Shown here in pieces: positions 53,047-62,914 of a DNA stretch of 64,000 bases. Both the position numbers and the translations under genes were made by a program. This stretch comes from an uncultured Schlesneria sp. (GTDB taxonomy: Bacteria; Planctomycetota; Planctomycetia; Planctomycetales; Planctomycetaceae). The stretch lies in the NCBI GenBank assembly GCA_903858935.1, contig CAIOKO010000234.1:31650-95649 (forward strand), written 5' to 3'. A model generated the notes under the pieces. That model was not told where the DNA came from. It made no database searches and saw only the letters and a program-made list of their open reading frames with translations. Position 1 is the stretch's first letter. Each line of letters starts with the position of its first letter.

Positions 53047-54234
53047 ATGCAGAGACGAACATTTCATGCAGTCGTTTTAGGCTCAAGTCTCAATCTGCTC
53101 GGCAAATCATTGACTGGCCAGGTTCCCAGTCAAACGAACTCGGCGGGCAAGTTGCTTTACGCCAAACCGATTGAAACCCGATTAAACGGAGCTGTCGCCT
53201 GGCGGGTCCGCTACATGTCGAAGGACATCAACGACGTCGCTCATGAAGTGACGGGAATCGTGATTGCCCCTGCGAAAAAGGGTAAAGATCGTCCGATCAT
53301 AACATGGTGCCACGGAACAACGGGACTGGGGGATGTGGCCTCCCCGTCGGCACAGCCCGATCCGGCGCGCGAGTTAACGGTCTACTTCAGCCCGGGAGCC
53401 ACGCAACAGATCGATTATGGCGTTCCGGGTGTCCAGGGTTTCATCGATGCCGGCTATGTTGTCTGTGCAACGGATTACCAGGGTCTGGGTAACTCGGAAA
53501 TCCATCAATACATGGTGAGCCCGACGAACGCTCGTGATGCGGTCTTTATCGCTCATGCGGCGAGGGAATTTGAGACAGGGGCGGGAACTCAGTTGCTTGC
53601 TTATGGCTGGTCGCAGGGCGGGGGAACAGCGGCCTCCGTGGCAGAACTCGCCGATGGCGATTTCGGTGTCCTCGACCTGAAAGGAAGCGTACTGTTGTCG
53701 CCCGGAGTGGCGTACGTCGGGATTGAGAATCCCACGGGAATCGGGGCGGCGCTCGCAGATGCCAGCACGCCACCCGACTCGCACCTGTTGATGACGCTGT
53801 GGGGCTATGCCGCAGCGTTCCCCAAACTGAATGCAGAAGATGTTTTTACTCCGTTGGGGATGCAACTGATGCAGGACTCATGGAAAGTGCAGCCGGTCCA
53901 TCACCTGAATGACATGATCGCTCGATCATTTCGGTTGAAAGGAGCGATCTTGAAATCGTCCCCCGAAAACTTCGACGCCTGGAAAGGGGCGATCAAGCTA
54001 GGTTCAGCAGGTCGGGTCAAACCCCGCTGTCCGCTGTTAATGTGTGTCGACTCATTCCAGGGTGGTACGGTGATTCCCGTCCCATGGCAGCACGCATACG
54101 CGAAGTCGGTCAAAGCATTAGGGGCCACGATCGAAACCCAAGAATTCCCGCAGGACGACCATTTCAGCCTCCCGTTCGCCGTTCGCGAAGTGGTCGCGAA
54201 CTGGATGCAGAAAGCACTCGCCAAACGCCAATAA
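53047..54234 (+). CDS. Secretory lipase-like alpha/beta hydrolase
   Basis: 395 residues. The start MQRRTFHAVVLGSSLNLLGK looks like a (possibly twin-arginine-type) export signal. IITWCHGTTG supplies the oxyanion region; GWSQGG (near residue 192) is the nucleophile elbow; DYQGLG and the distal Asp (VDSFQGG) and His (DDHFSLP) fit a triad. The overall pattern is that of the secretory lipase (LIP) family, which hydrolyses esters or triacylglycerols outside the cell. Substrate unknown. Single gene, convergent with the DUF3775-like gene. Confidence 0.8.
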   Translation: MQRRTFHAVVLGSSLNLLGKSLTGQVPSQTNSAGKLLYAKPIETRLNGAVAWRVRYMSKDINDVAHEVTGIVIAPAKKGKDRPIITWCHGTTGLGDVASPSAQPDPARELTVYFSPGATQQIDYGVPGVQGFIDAGYVVCATDYQGLGNSEIHQYMVSPTNARDAVFIAHAAREFETGAGTQLLAYGWSQGGGTAASVAELADGDFGVLDLKGSVLLSPGVAYVGIENPTGIGAALADASTPPDSHLLMTLWGYAAAFPKLNAEDVFTPLGMQLMQDSWKVQPVHHLNDMIARSFRLKGAILKSSPENFDAWKGAIKLGSAGRVKPRCPLLMCVDSFQGGTVIPVPWQHAYAKSVKALGATIETQEFPQDDHFSLPFAVREVVANWMQKALAKRQ

Positions 54235-54355
54235 CAATCCGCCGGCGAGACGAAATTGTGAGAATTGGTGAGAGCGTTTGAACGGACCGCAGACGCTGAA
54301 CTTCGTCGTCCCAGGTCGCCACAATAGGAAGTTGTCGTCCCACGGCACACGACGA

Positions 54356-55219
54356 TTATTTTTCAAGCTTCGAAATATTCGCAACGATGTCGCCCAGTTG
54401 CGACTGAAAAAAGTAATCGTTCGGAAGTTCCACGTCGACGATCCCGGCATCAATCGCTTTTTGAAAATAAGGTCTTGCTGTTTCATAACCAGGAACGAGC
54501 AACCTCATAATGATCCGGTTCACTTCGTTCGCCGGGAATTCTCCCTCTTCGACGAATGCGAGTAAGCGCACCAATCCGTCGGGTTCCAGCATCCAATGTA
54601 AAGGGACATCTGAAAGGGCCGATCCGTCCCTTGCAAACTCCTTGCTCTGGTCCGGACCGCAACCGTCCGGCAGGCCGAGCGGACTGGCATGGTTGACATG
54701 GACAATTCGCAAGTCCCGCCCTGCAGAATGGCCATCTTTCGAGCGAGTAAGCCATTGCAGCAGTCCGTGCTCAGGCTTAGAAATGACTTGACCGCACTGA
54801 TCGCAACACCACGGACCGAGGCTTAGTTCCACATCATCGCTACTGTTCAGGAGTGCCAGTGGAGAGTCAATGTGTGTCGTCAGTAATGTGTCAACTTCAA
54901 CCCCGGCATTCGCCAGAATCTCCAAACTATTTCTCAGGTGTTTATGCAGGCCGCGCTTTGTGAACATCTGATTGATCGCACGTTCAGGAGTCCCGAACGT
55001 ATCGCTCATTTGCTGGTAGCGGTCCATCAGTCCGGCGACACTGCCCCCTTCGAGACCGAGATACATGAGTGTGGCCAGCATGTAAATCTCGGCCGCTTTA
55101 AGAGGTTTTAGAAATACCCGCAGATCCTGTTCGATCAATTGCCGCGTTGCGCTATCTGGTGCTTCGCTGGCCTGTCGCGCCAACTCAAGAACCCGCTGAA
55201 CAATATTGGAGTACTGCAT
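54356..55219 (-). CDS. DUF3775-like protein
   Basis: 287 residues from the ATG at 55219 (MQYSNIVQRVLELARQASEA). The N-terminal part (about 1-110; LKPLKAAEIYMLATLMYLGLEGG, shown here by its spacing) resembles DUF3775, which is small and of unknown function. The rest has a CCDQCGQVISKPEHG segment with four Cys, a possible metal site, then a C-terminal helical region. Its start lies downstream of the LRR gene stop (55252) with 32 bases between, so an operon is probable. The assignment is from pattern recall only. Confidence 0.55.
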   Translation of the reverse strand: MQYSNIVQRVLELARQASEAPDSATRQLIEQDLRVFLKPLKAAEIYMLATLMYLGLEGGSVAGLMDRYQQMSDTFGTPERAINQMFTKRGLHKHLRNSLEILANAGVEVDTLLTTHIDSPLALLNSSDDVELSLGPWCCDQCGQVISKPEHGLLQWLTRSKDGHSAGRDLRIVHVNHASPLGLPDGCGPDQSKEFARDGSALSDVPLHWMLEPDGLVRLLAFVEEGEFPANEVNRIIMRLLVPGYETARPYFQKAIDAGIVDVELPNDYFFQSQLGDIVANISKLEK

Positions 55220-55251
55220 TACGATTCTTTCGGGATACGGAAATGAAACAG

Positions 55252-55998
55252 TCAGGGATCCGGCGTTACCTGACAATTTGGCAATGCCTGGCGAAGCAGT
55301 GCTCGACCTTCTGGAGTGGTTTGAGTGTCGTCGAGATCAATCTTTTCAAGATTCATCATTCCAGCAAGATGCTTAAGCCCCTCGTCGGTAACTTTTGTGT
55401 TGAAGAGGGTGAGATCAGTCAGTGATGAAAGTCCCGTCAAATGATAAAGTCCAGCATCACCGATTTGGGTACTGCTGAGGTTGAGGCTACCCAGGTTCGT
55501 CAGTCCTTTCAAATATTCTAACCCGTGGTCGGTCAGTTGAGTCTCGTGAAGATCAAGATTTTGTGGAATGTCGTCGAGAGTTCGTTTTAATCCCTTGAGT
55601 TGGGCGATCTGTTGATCGGTAACCATCGGGCCGGTGAGGTAAAGAAATTCGAGCCAATTTAGCGCTGCAACTTCTGAAATGACTTCGGCAGAAACGGGCT
55701 CAGACACTTTCGCGGCAACTTCGTCCCCTCCAAGTATGATTCCGGTAATGCGTGGCAGGTTGTCACCGAAGGGAATCCGATAGATCCAGCGTGGCCCACG
55801 ACGTTGCCACTCAACTCGTCCGCCAAGAGCTTCCACCTTGCCGGCTAGCCAATGCTCCCTCTGAATGGGAAGCACGAAGTTCAACCAGAATACGACCAAC
55901 TGAATGACGGCGATGAGACCAATCGCAGTGATGATCCGCCCGGTGTACGACTGACGGAACCACCTCGCAATCGATTGTTTTTGAGAAGTGTTGTCCAC
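55252..55998 (-). CDS. Membrane-anchored leucine-rich repeat protein
   Basis: 248 residues with one N-terminal helix (about 22-44, IITAIGLIAVIQLVVFWLNF) and LRR/RNI-type repeats from about residue 100 on (LTDHGLEYLKGLTNLGSLNL; QIGDAGLYHLTGLSSLTDLT; KVTDEGLKHLAGMMNLEKID). The family is typical of planctomycetes and its role is unknown, probably binding. Located just upstream of the DUF3775-like gene. Confidence 0.82.
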   Translation of the reverse strand: MDNTSQKQSIARWFRQSYTGRIITAIGLIAVIQLVVFWLNFVLPIQREHWLAGKVEALGGRVEWQRRGPRWIYRIPFGDNLPRITGIILGGDEVAAKVSEPVSAEVISEVAALNWLEFLYLTGPMVTDQQIAQLKGLKRTLDDIPQNLDLHETQLTDHGLEYLKGLTNLGSLNLSSTQIGDAGLYHLTGLSSLTDLTLFNTKVTDEGLKHLAGMMNLEKIDLDDTQTTPEGRALLRQALPNCQVTPDP

Positions 55999-56167
55999 GA
56001 CGACGACATCCCATTGGATTTAAAGATTGAGGAGAAGAGTCGGAATCGGAAAATATTTGCGTTTCAAGATTGTTGAGTGGGCATTCGTGAGGCTTCGAAG
56101 AAACGTAGAGTTTGCATTTGCGAATCGGGTTGGGTCGATATACGTTTGTGACTCGTTTATGTGATCG

Positions 56168-57673
56168 ATGCTGATTGTTGGAAAACCTGTGATCGAAATC
56201 GATGCTGATATCGCTGTCATTGGAGCGGGCTTTAGTGGTAGCCTGATCGCTATGCTACTGCAACGCATGGGCCTGCGACCTGTGTTAGTTGATCGCGGTT
56301 CGCATCCCCGCTTTGCTGTGGGGGAATCATCGACTCCCGTGGCAAACCTGATCCTGGAAGGATTGGCACATCGTTACGATTTGCCCCGGATCGCTCCGCT
56401 GGCCAATTATGCAAGTTGGAAGCGAACCTATCCCGAGATTGTTTGCGGACTGAAGCGAGGTTTCAGTTATTTTCACCATGAATTCGGGCATGACTTTCGG
56501 CCGCTCGCGGATCGAGCGAATGAATTGCTCGTCGCCGCGAGCCTTACCAATGAAGATGCCGATACACACTGGCTGAGATCCGACTTCGATGGCTTTCTGG
56601 CTGCCGAAGCGGTGCGGATGGGGATTCCTTACTTCGATCAGACTTCAATCGATCAATTGATCCCACATGGTGCCGGCTGGGAACTCAAGGGACGGTCTGA
56701 ATCCCGGCAAGAGGCGATCCAAATTCGAGCAGATTTTTTGATTGATGCCTCGGGAGAAGGGGGCTTTTTAGCGAAAATGCTTGGGATCGAACCGCATCCC
56801 GATGATATGAAGACGCGATCACGCGGGCTGTTTTCGCATTTCACCGAAGTGGCTCGGTGGAGCGATCTCTATTCTGATCGAGGCGGAGATCTCCCAGGTC
56901 ATCCCTACCCCTGTGATGATGCCGCCCTGCATCATGTTTTTGATGGGGGCTGGATGTGGGTGTTGCCGTTCGACAACGGCGTCACCAGTGCGGGGTTCGC
57001 ACTCGATCCCGACCGGTTCCCTCGCGAAACAAGCGGCAGTCCCGAAACCGAATGGGCCGCGATGATGGCTCGTTTACCAGCCGTTGCGGAACAGTTCGCT
57101 CGCGCTAAACCGATCGTCCCGTGGCGTCAGACCGGGCGGATGCAGCGCCGTCTGAGTCGGTCGGCAGGACCGAACTGGGTGATGCTTCCCAACACCGCTG
57201 CGTTCCATGATCCGCTGCACAGTACCGGGAATACCTTCACGCTGATCGGGATCGAACGCTTGATGGATCTTCTCGAACGATGCTGGGGTCGGCCGGAACT
57301 GGCCAACGAACTTCGGAAATACGATGCTCTGGTTCAGAAGGAAGTTGAATTTATTGACCTCGTCGTCAGCGGCAGTTTTGCCGGGTTCCGACAGTTTGAG
57401 CGGATGATTGCGATGTCCATGTTCTACTTCGCCACGTCGATCTTTTCCGAGGAAGAACGTCGAGCAGGTCGGGTGGCGAAAGGAGCGGCATTCCTCAGCG
57501 CCGATCGACCAGAACTACGCACTGCCCTGAATCAGGCGGTGCAGGACATTAGCGATCCGGCAATCTCATCAGCCGATTTTACCGCCAGAATCAGTGCGGC
57601 AATCAAACCGTTTAACCGAGTCGGATTATGTGATCCACTTCGGCTGAATATGTATCCGTATGAGTTTTCATAG
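56168..57673 (+). CDS. Flavin-dependent halogenase-like / FAD-dependent oxidoreductase
   Basis: 501 residues. DIAVIGAGFSGSLIAMLLQR (FAD-binding GxGxxG, near residue 18) and PRFAVGESSTPVANLILEGL, with GESSTP typical of tryptophan-halogenase-type enzymes, are clear. GGWMWVLPF resembles the WxWxIP halogenase motif with one change (Ile to Leu). LIDASGEGGFL matches the D-A-S/T-G NAD(P)/FAD motif. The family is used for halogenation or for related oxidations in secondary metabolism; there is no other biosynthetic gene beside it, so the substrate is unknown. Start at ATG 56168. Divergent from the LRR gene. Confidence 0.8.
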   Translation: MLIVGKPVIEIDADIAVIGAGFSGSLIAMLLQRMGLRPVLVDRGSHPRFAVGESSTPVANLILEGLAHRYDLPRIAPLANYASWKRTYPEIVCGLKRGFSYFHHEFGHDFRPLADRANELLVAASLTNEDADTHWLRSDFDGFLAAEAVRMGIPYFDQTSIDQLIPHGAGWELKGRSESRQEAIQIRADFLIDASGEGGFLAKMLGIEPHPDDMKTRSRGLFSHFTEVARWSDLYSDRGGDLPGHPYPCDDAALHHVFDGGWMWVLPFDNGVTSAGFALDPDRFPRETSGSPETEWAAMMARLPAVAEQFARAKPIVPWRQTGRMQRRLSRSAGPNWVMLPNTAAFHDPLHSTGNTFTLIGIERLMDLLERCWGRPELANELRKYDALVQKEVEFIDLVVSGSFAGFRQFERMIAMSMFYFATSIFSEEERRAGRVAKGAAFLSADRPELRTALNQAVQDISDPAISSADFTARISAAIKPFNRVGLCDPLRLNMYPYEFS

Positions 57674-57798
57674 ATTGCATGCGGGGTTTTGTGGTTGGTC
57701 AACTGGTGCCAGCGCGAATATCAAAGTTATGGGAGATTCGGGGCTTTTTGTGAATAGTTCACAGCAATGTTCGCGATCGTGTCTTCCGGACCAAAGGT

Positions 57799-57990
57799 CC
57801 AGCAGTTCAAATAGCGAGGGCCATCGGCCCTGGTTCAGGTGCCACACGACTTTTTTAAGCCTGAAGGGCCGACCGTTCGTTTGTACCGTGGCTTTTGTCG
57901 GGCGTTTCGAGAACGGACGGCCCTGCAGGCCTGGCTAATCCAATTATTGAATAGCCAGGGCCGTTAATCCTGGCTATTTGAACTGCTGGC
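57799..57990. repeat. 192-bp element with 17-bp terminal inverted repeats
   Basis: CCAGCAGTTCAAATAGC (57799-57815) and GCTATTTGAACTGCTGG (57974-57990) are perfect reverse complements. Inside are GGGCCATCGGCCC and GGCCCTGCAGGCC palindromes and CCTGAAGGGCCG. It is not coding. The structure resembles a small non-autonomous mobile repeat. Confidence 0.75.
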
Positions 57991-58280
57991 CCCGTTTCGC
58001 CAGGAGAAGGTCGAAGACGTATTGTCGAAGTGCAAATTCGCCATGCACACAGAATCAAAGTTGATTCTGGTTGATAAACAAATTCAGGTTCCACGTTTGG
58101 CGTCATCTGCAGCAATCAAACGATCAATCGACTATGATTTGATAGAAGGATTGAGACCAGCGCATGACGTACTGTCCCTGATGGATTGAGGAAAACCAGT
58201 CTGCAAGAACCTTTGGGTTTTTATGCTTTTGACTGGAGTCGGCAGTGATTGAATGCGCCGATCGTTCGAGGAGAACGAAG

Positions 58281-61200
58281 ATGCGGTTTGTGGTTTGGAT
58301 CGGACTCGTGATCGGGGGAATTGTTTGTCTCGGCGATTCGTCGAGCGCACAAGGTCGTGGGAGGCTTTTGTTTCCTGTCGACAACCGAGTGACCGCCGAA
58401 ATCGATCGCCGCCTGCAACAGGATATTGAAGAAGCTCAAGTTTTTATCGAGCAAAAGCAATACGCGCCTGCCGTGATGCGTTTGCAGTCGGTTCTGGATC
58501 ATCCCGAAGACTATTTTCTGGAGAAGGATTTCCGGTTCAGGAAACCTGTCGGAATTCGAACTCAGGCTCTGCAGATGCTGGCTGACCTCCCAGCCCAGGG
58601 GCAGGCTGCTTATGAACTGCAAGTGGGTAGTATCGCTCGAGATCTTTTGAAAGAGGCTCAAGCCACTAATGACATTGAAAAACTGTATGACGTCGCCTCC
58701 ACCTATCAAATGACATCCGCCGGGTTCGAGGCGCTACAGTTGCTGACCAGTATGGCCTTTGACCATGACCGCCTGGTCGAAGCGGGATTGCTTTGTGAAA
58801 CGATGCTGCGTCACCCAAGATCAACGGGGCCTCTCAAGACAGCATTGTTACTGCGGTCTGCGTTTGCCTGGCATCTGGCAGGGGAGTCGGACCGAAGTTT
58901 ATCGGCACTCACCGCATTGAATGATGTGAAGGGGGATGTTGCGTGGCAGATTGGTGGGCGTTCGATCGCGCCATTTAAAGATCTGCAGGACGCGCCTGAA
59001 TGGCTGAGGACTCATTTCGGTCCTGTAGTGAAATCGAATGCCCAGGCCGTGAACGAATGGGAAATGCCTCGCGGCGGATCGACCGGGAATGAATCGGCCA
59101 GTCCAACGAGCCCGGTTGGCGGAGGGTTATGGGCAATTTCTCCGCGACAGCACTTGCGGTTTCTCTCGGACGACGTGGTGAATCAGCAGCGGATTGAGGG
59201 CTTCGACCAGCTGACCAACCAGCTCGAAAAAATGATGCGCGACAATAACCGGCTGACTCAACCTGCCGCGATCCCGGTGATTGTCGGCGACGTCGTTGTT
59301 TATCGAACTTTAAACGATGTCACGGCAGTCAGCCTGAAGACAGGTCGACTGCTATGGCGTTCGGCAACCACCGACGGAATGCTGGGATGGCTTTTTCAAA
59401 GTCCCCTGGCCAGTTCCGACATGATTTCCTCCGCGTCGCCGGTGACGTTTCGAGGATATCTTCGTTACAAACTGTTTCGCGATCAGGTTTCCGGTTCGCT
59501 GACGAGTGACGGTCAGAACCTTTACTCGATTGAAGAATCGGAATCGCAGTTCAGTGTGTATCTTCCTCGCAGTCGCCTGCAGTTTGGCGCACAGACGATT
59601 TCCGATCCTGTAAACAAACTGGTCGCCTACGACCTGAAAGGGGGACGACTTGTCTGGGAGATCGGCGGACAGAACGGAACTCCCCCCGTCGAATTCTCCG
59701 GGTTCTTCTTTGTTGGTCCCCCGCTTCCATACGCAGGCCGATTGTATTGCCTTGCTGTCTCGAAAAATGAAATGCGGCTGGTCTGTCTCACTTCAGAAGG
59801 AAATGCGGCACGACTGCAATGGTCGCAGGCGCTAATTGCCACAGACCGAGCCTTATTCGGAGCACCGTTCCGGTCGGCAGGACTGGTTCCTGCAATATCA
59901 GATGGACTGATGATCTGTCCCACCGCATACGGTTCGGTGGTCGCTTTTGATGTCGTCCAGCGACAGCTGAAATGGGGTTATTCGTACGATTCTCCGGCGC
60001 GGAAAAACTTGCAGGGGGGCGGCGAAGTCGTCGGTGACGAAGAAACCGGGCGGTGGCTTGATAGTGGTCCCGTTCTCGCAGGCGGCCGTGTCGTGCTGAC
60101 ACCTCGCGATTCCGGTGAAATCCACTGTCTGAATCTGGTCGATGGCACCTTGGTCTGGAAGCGGCAGCGACAACAGGGGCTGTATGTCGCTTGTGTGAAT
60201 GCTGATCAAGTCATCGTCGTAGGACGCTCGCAAGTCGTGGCCTATTCGCTGGCAGACGGTTCGGACGTATGGACTCAACCGACGGAGATTCCTGAACCGA
60301 GTGGACGGGGTGTCCGTATCGGTTCGCAATATCTGCTTCCATTATCGTCCGGCCACATCGCGACCTTCGATTTGACGAAAGGTCAGATTCTCGGACGGTC
60401 ACGGCTTCCTGGAAATCGCATGCCAGGCAACCTGGCCGCCGGAGAGGGGGCTCTCGTTTCTTGTGGAGTTAATGACGTCGTCGGTTTTCGTTCACTAGGC
60501 GACGTTGAGCAGCAGATTGATCGTCAGCTGGCGGCCGATCCTGAAAATGCCGAGGCGCTCGCGCTGCGAGGAGAGTTGAGGCTGCATCGCGGGAAAGAAG
60601 ATGATGCGATCGACGATCTGCGTCGATCATTGAAGCAACAACCGCAACTGCGAGTGAAGCGCATTCTAGTCGAAACGCTGCTCGATCGCTCTCGAAACGA
60701 TCCCCGTCAATTGCTGCAATCTTCCGCCGAGTTACGGTCACTTTCCGAAGATCCCCGACAGCAGATTGAGGTCACGCAATTGCTGACCTCGGCTCTCAAC
60801 GAGACTGGTGATCGCGTCAGTGCCGTCGCGCAGCTTTTTCGGCTGGCACTGACAATGCAGATCCCTGACGAAATGGTTGCCAGCGGATCTGATCATTTTG
60901 TGTCGCTCGAACAAAGTCTTCGCTCGCAATTGTTCGCGATCTTTGATGCGGCGAACTCCGTTGAGCGAACGGAAATTGCCAAAGTGTTCGGCAGGGAACT
61001 TGACGCCATCCTGGCGACGGCAGATCGAGACCACCTCTTGATGAAGTTCGTGAGATTCACGGCAGGGCACCCCGCTGCCGATCGATTGTTGTTGCGCCTG
61101 GCCGAGTCAAACGACGCATTGCCAGGTGAGATGTCCAGAACAAGGCTATTGGAGCGAATTGCCGGTTCCGAAAATAAATCGATCGCTGCTGCGGCAGTGG

Positions 61201-62816
61201 CCGGACTGGCCTCTCGATTTCTAGCATCGAATTCTCCGAAAGAAGCGAAGCTCTGGATTGAGGAACTCGGTCAGCGATTTCCATCAGAGATCTTGCGTGA
61301 CGGAAAAACCGGTCGGCAGTTGAGCGACGAATGGATGAATCGCAATGATGTTCTGATGTCGAACGTGAAAACGTTGAGTTGGCCTCAAGGTGAGGTCGAA
61401 GTCAATCGGACCGAACATCATTTGACACAAGCGACATGGCCGGTTGATGTCGTCACGCATGTCGGTCAGTACTTTAAGGGCTGGACTTTCGAGACGGATG
61501 CGTTGGTCACAACGTTGACGGCAAGAGACCCGAATTTCAAAGTTGTCTGGCGGTTTCCACTGTTGAATCCTGCAAATGAACAGCGGATCCACCCCAGTCA
61601 GTTGCATCTGCGTGGACGACGACTGGCATTTTCTTCCGGGATGTGGCTCGCCGTCATGGAAGTTGCCGACTCGCAAAGCGAGCCACGTCTTCTCTTCGAG
61701 AAGTCGCTGCGGCCGAGTGCATTTGTGACGACGCGTGCGAATAATACCGCGGTCGAACGCCGCCTGCTTCCGAATGGACGACGATTTCAATTGATGTACG
61801 ACTCTCGAGGCTCGGCAGGCTTTTTGATTGGATTGGCCGACGACGCAGTCTTTTATCAATTGGATAATCGCCTTTTCGCGGCCGATCCCGAGACGGGGCA
61901 AATTTTGTGGTCGCGATCTGGTTCACAATTTGCCAAAGCCGATGCGACGGCTGACAAGTCGCTTGTCGTCAATGCGTCTGACAATGGTGCCTGCCTGTTA
62001 CGTACAATTGACGGAACGATTCAACAGCAGCATCGGGGAAACGCGAACGAGACGCCGATCTGGTTTCGTGGGACGCGTCGATTAAGTCTGCGGAATCATG
62101 GTGCCGACCAGCGAATCTTCGAAATGCGTGATTTCGACGGTGATCGCGTGATCTGGCAATCGCAGCATCAGGCGACCAGTGTCCCCAGCGTGATTGATGA
62201 CGAAGATCTCGCGATCCTCGATCCGAGTGGCAAACTGACTGTGCTGAAACTTGCCAACGGTGAAGTACGGCTGACAGCAGATTTACCTGTCAAACGGCCA
62301 CTTCGAGGCGTTGTCGTGATGGCGGCACAGCGATGGGAGGATCGGTACGTCGTCGTGGCGGGGGGCCAATCAAAGAATTCGGACCAACGTCGAGTGATCC
62401 CGCTGAATTTTGGATCACCAAAGGACTTTCAATCACCCAGAGAATTGGGTGCTCCGTCGAACGTGGCGTTTACGATCGACGGAACAGTTTGTTCGATCGA
62501 CAGGAAAGACGGGAAGGTGCTGTGGTCGGTACCTGTCACCGAGCTGGCCTTCGATACGGCGCAGCCAGCAAGTGTTCCCGTGCTGGTGTTAGCGTCATGG
62601 TTTGTTGATCTCGATGCGCGGAATGGTTTTCCGTTGTCGCCAAAACTCTCGTCACTGATCCTCGACAAGCGGACGGGCGCCAAGATTTACGAGAAACAGG
62701 AAACGCTCGACCCGGGCGGCCGAGGAGTGCAATTCGTGCCTTCCATTGACAACCGGAAGTTGGTTGTCGACTTCTATCACTTTCAGTTAGAACTGACGTT
62801 TCCGCAATCAAAATAG
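58281..62816 (+). CDS. Giant exported PQQ-propeller / TPR protein
   Basis: 1511 residues from the ATG at 58281 (MRFVVWIGLVIGGIVCLGDS; the frame opens at 58245 but this is the better signal peptide). About residues 45-250 are helical, TPR-like (IEQKQYAPAVMRLQSVLDHP). Residues about 330-760 form PQQ-type propeller blades (TVWSLADGSDVWTQP-type; ALSLKTGRLLWRS pattern; GSVVAFDVVQRQLKWGYSYD). A second helical part (about 765-1030; ADPENAEALALRGELRLHRG) is followed by further blades to the end. Such proteins are abundant in planctomycetes; whether they bind PQQ is doubtful, and a scaffold or sensor role is likely. Single gene. Confidence 0.82.
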   Translation: MRFVVWIGLVIGGIVCLGDSSSAQGRGRLLFPVDNRVTAEIDRRLQQDIEEAQVFIEQKQYAPAVMRLQSVLDHPEDYFLEKDFRFRKPVGIRTQALQMLADLPAQGQAAYELQVGSIARDLLKEAQATNDIEKLYDVASTYQMTSAGFEALQLLTSMAFDHDRLVEAGLLCETMLRHPRSTGPLKTALLLRSAFAWHLAGESDRSLSALTALNDVKGDVAWQIGGRSIAPFKDLQDAPEWLRTHFGPVVKSNAQAVNEWEMPRGGSTGNESASPTSPVGGGLWAISPRQHLRFLSDDVVNQQRIEGFDQLTNQLEKMMRDNNRLTQPAAIPVIVGDVVVYRTLNDVTAVSLKTGRLLWRSATTDGMLGWLFQSPLASSDMISSASPVTFRGYLRYKLFRDQVSGSLTSDGQNLYSIEESESQFSVYLPRSRLQFGAQTISDPVNKLVAYDLKGGRLVWEIGGQNGTPPVEFSGFFFVGPPLPYAGRLYCLAVSKNEMRLVCLTSEGNAARLQWSQALIATDRALFGAPFRSAGLVPAISDGLMICPTAYGSVVAFDVVQRQLKWGYSYDSPARKNLQGGGEVVGDEETGRWLDSGPVLAGGRVVLTPRDSGEIHCLNLVDGTLVWKRQRQQGLYVACVNADQVIVVGRSQVVAYSLADGSDVWTQPTEIPEPSGRGVRIGSQYLLPLSSGHIATFDLTKGQILGRSRLPGNRMPGNLAAGEGALVSCGVNDVVGFRSLGDVEQQIDRQLAADPENAEALALRGELRLHRGKEDDAIDDLRRSLKQQPQLRVKRILVETLLDRSRNDPRQLLQSSAELRSLSEDPRQQIEVTQLLTSALNETGDRVSAVAQLFRLALTMQIPDEMVASGSDHFVSLEQSLRSQLFAIFDAANSVERTEIAKVFGRELDAILATADRDHLLMKFVRFTAGHPAADRLLLRLAESNDALPGEMSRTRLLERIAGSENKSIAAAAVAGLASRFLASNSPKEAKLWIEELGQRFPSEILRDGKTGRQLSDEWMNRNDVLMSNVKTLSWPQGEVEVNRTEHHLTQATWPVDVVTHVGQYFKGWTFETDALVTTLTARDPNFKVVWRFPLLNPANEQRIHPSQLHLRGRRLAFSSGMWLAVMEVADSQSEPRLLFEKSLRPSAFVTTRANNTAVERRLLPNGRRFQLMYDSRGSAGFLIGLADDAVFYQLDNRLFAADPETGQILWSRSGSQFAKADATADKSLVVNASDNGACLLRTIDGTIQQQHRGNANETPIWFRGTRRLSLRNHGADQRIFEMRDFDGDRVIWQSQHQATSVPSVIDDEDLAILDPSGKLTVLKLANGEVRLTADLPVKRPLRGVVVMAAQRWEDRYVVVAGGQSKNSDQRRVIPLNFGSPKDFQSPRELGAPSNVAFTIDGTVCSIDRKDGKVLWSVPVTELAFDTAQPASVPVLVLASWFVDLDARNGFPLSPKLSSLILDKRTGAKIYEKQETLDPGGRGVQFVPSIDNRKLVVDFYHFQLELTFPQSK

Positions 62817-62914
62817 CGATTAATCGATACGCAACGGAAACGACCTTTTCATAAGTCGTCGCGGAGGAATCCAGCCGCCGCGACCAGAACTGACAACCTC
62901 TTCGGGAAAATACG

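Noticed and set aside
53047..54234. Twin-arginine signal in the lipase-like protein
   Set aside because: MQRRTF has an Arg pair, but the following helix is weakly hydrophobic and the consensus is partial, so I mention export only as possible.
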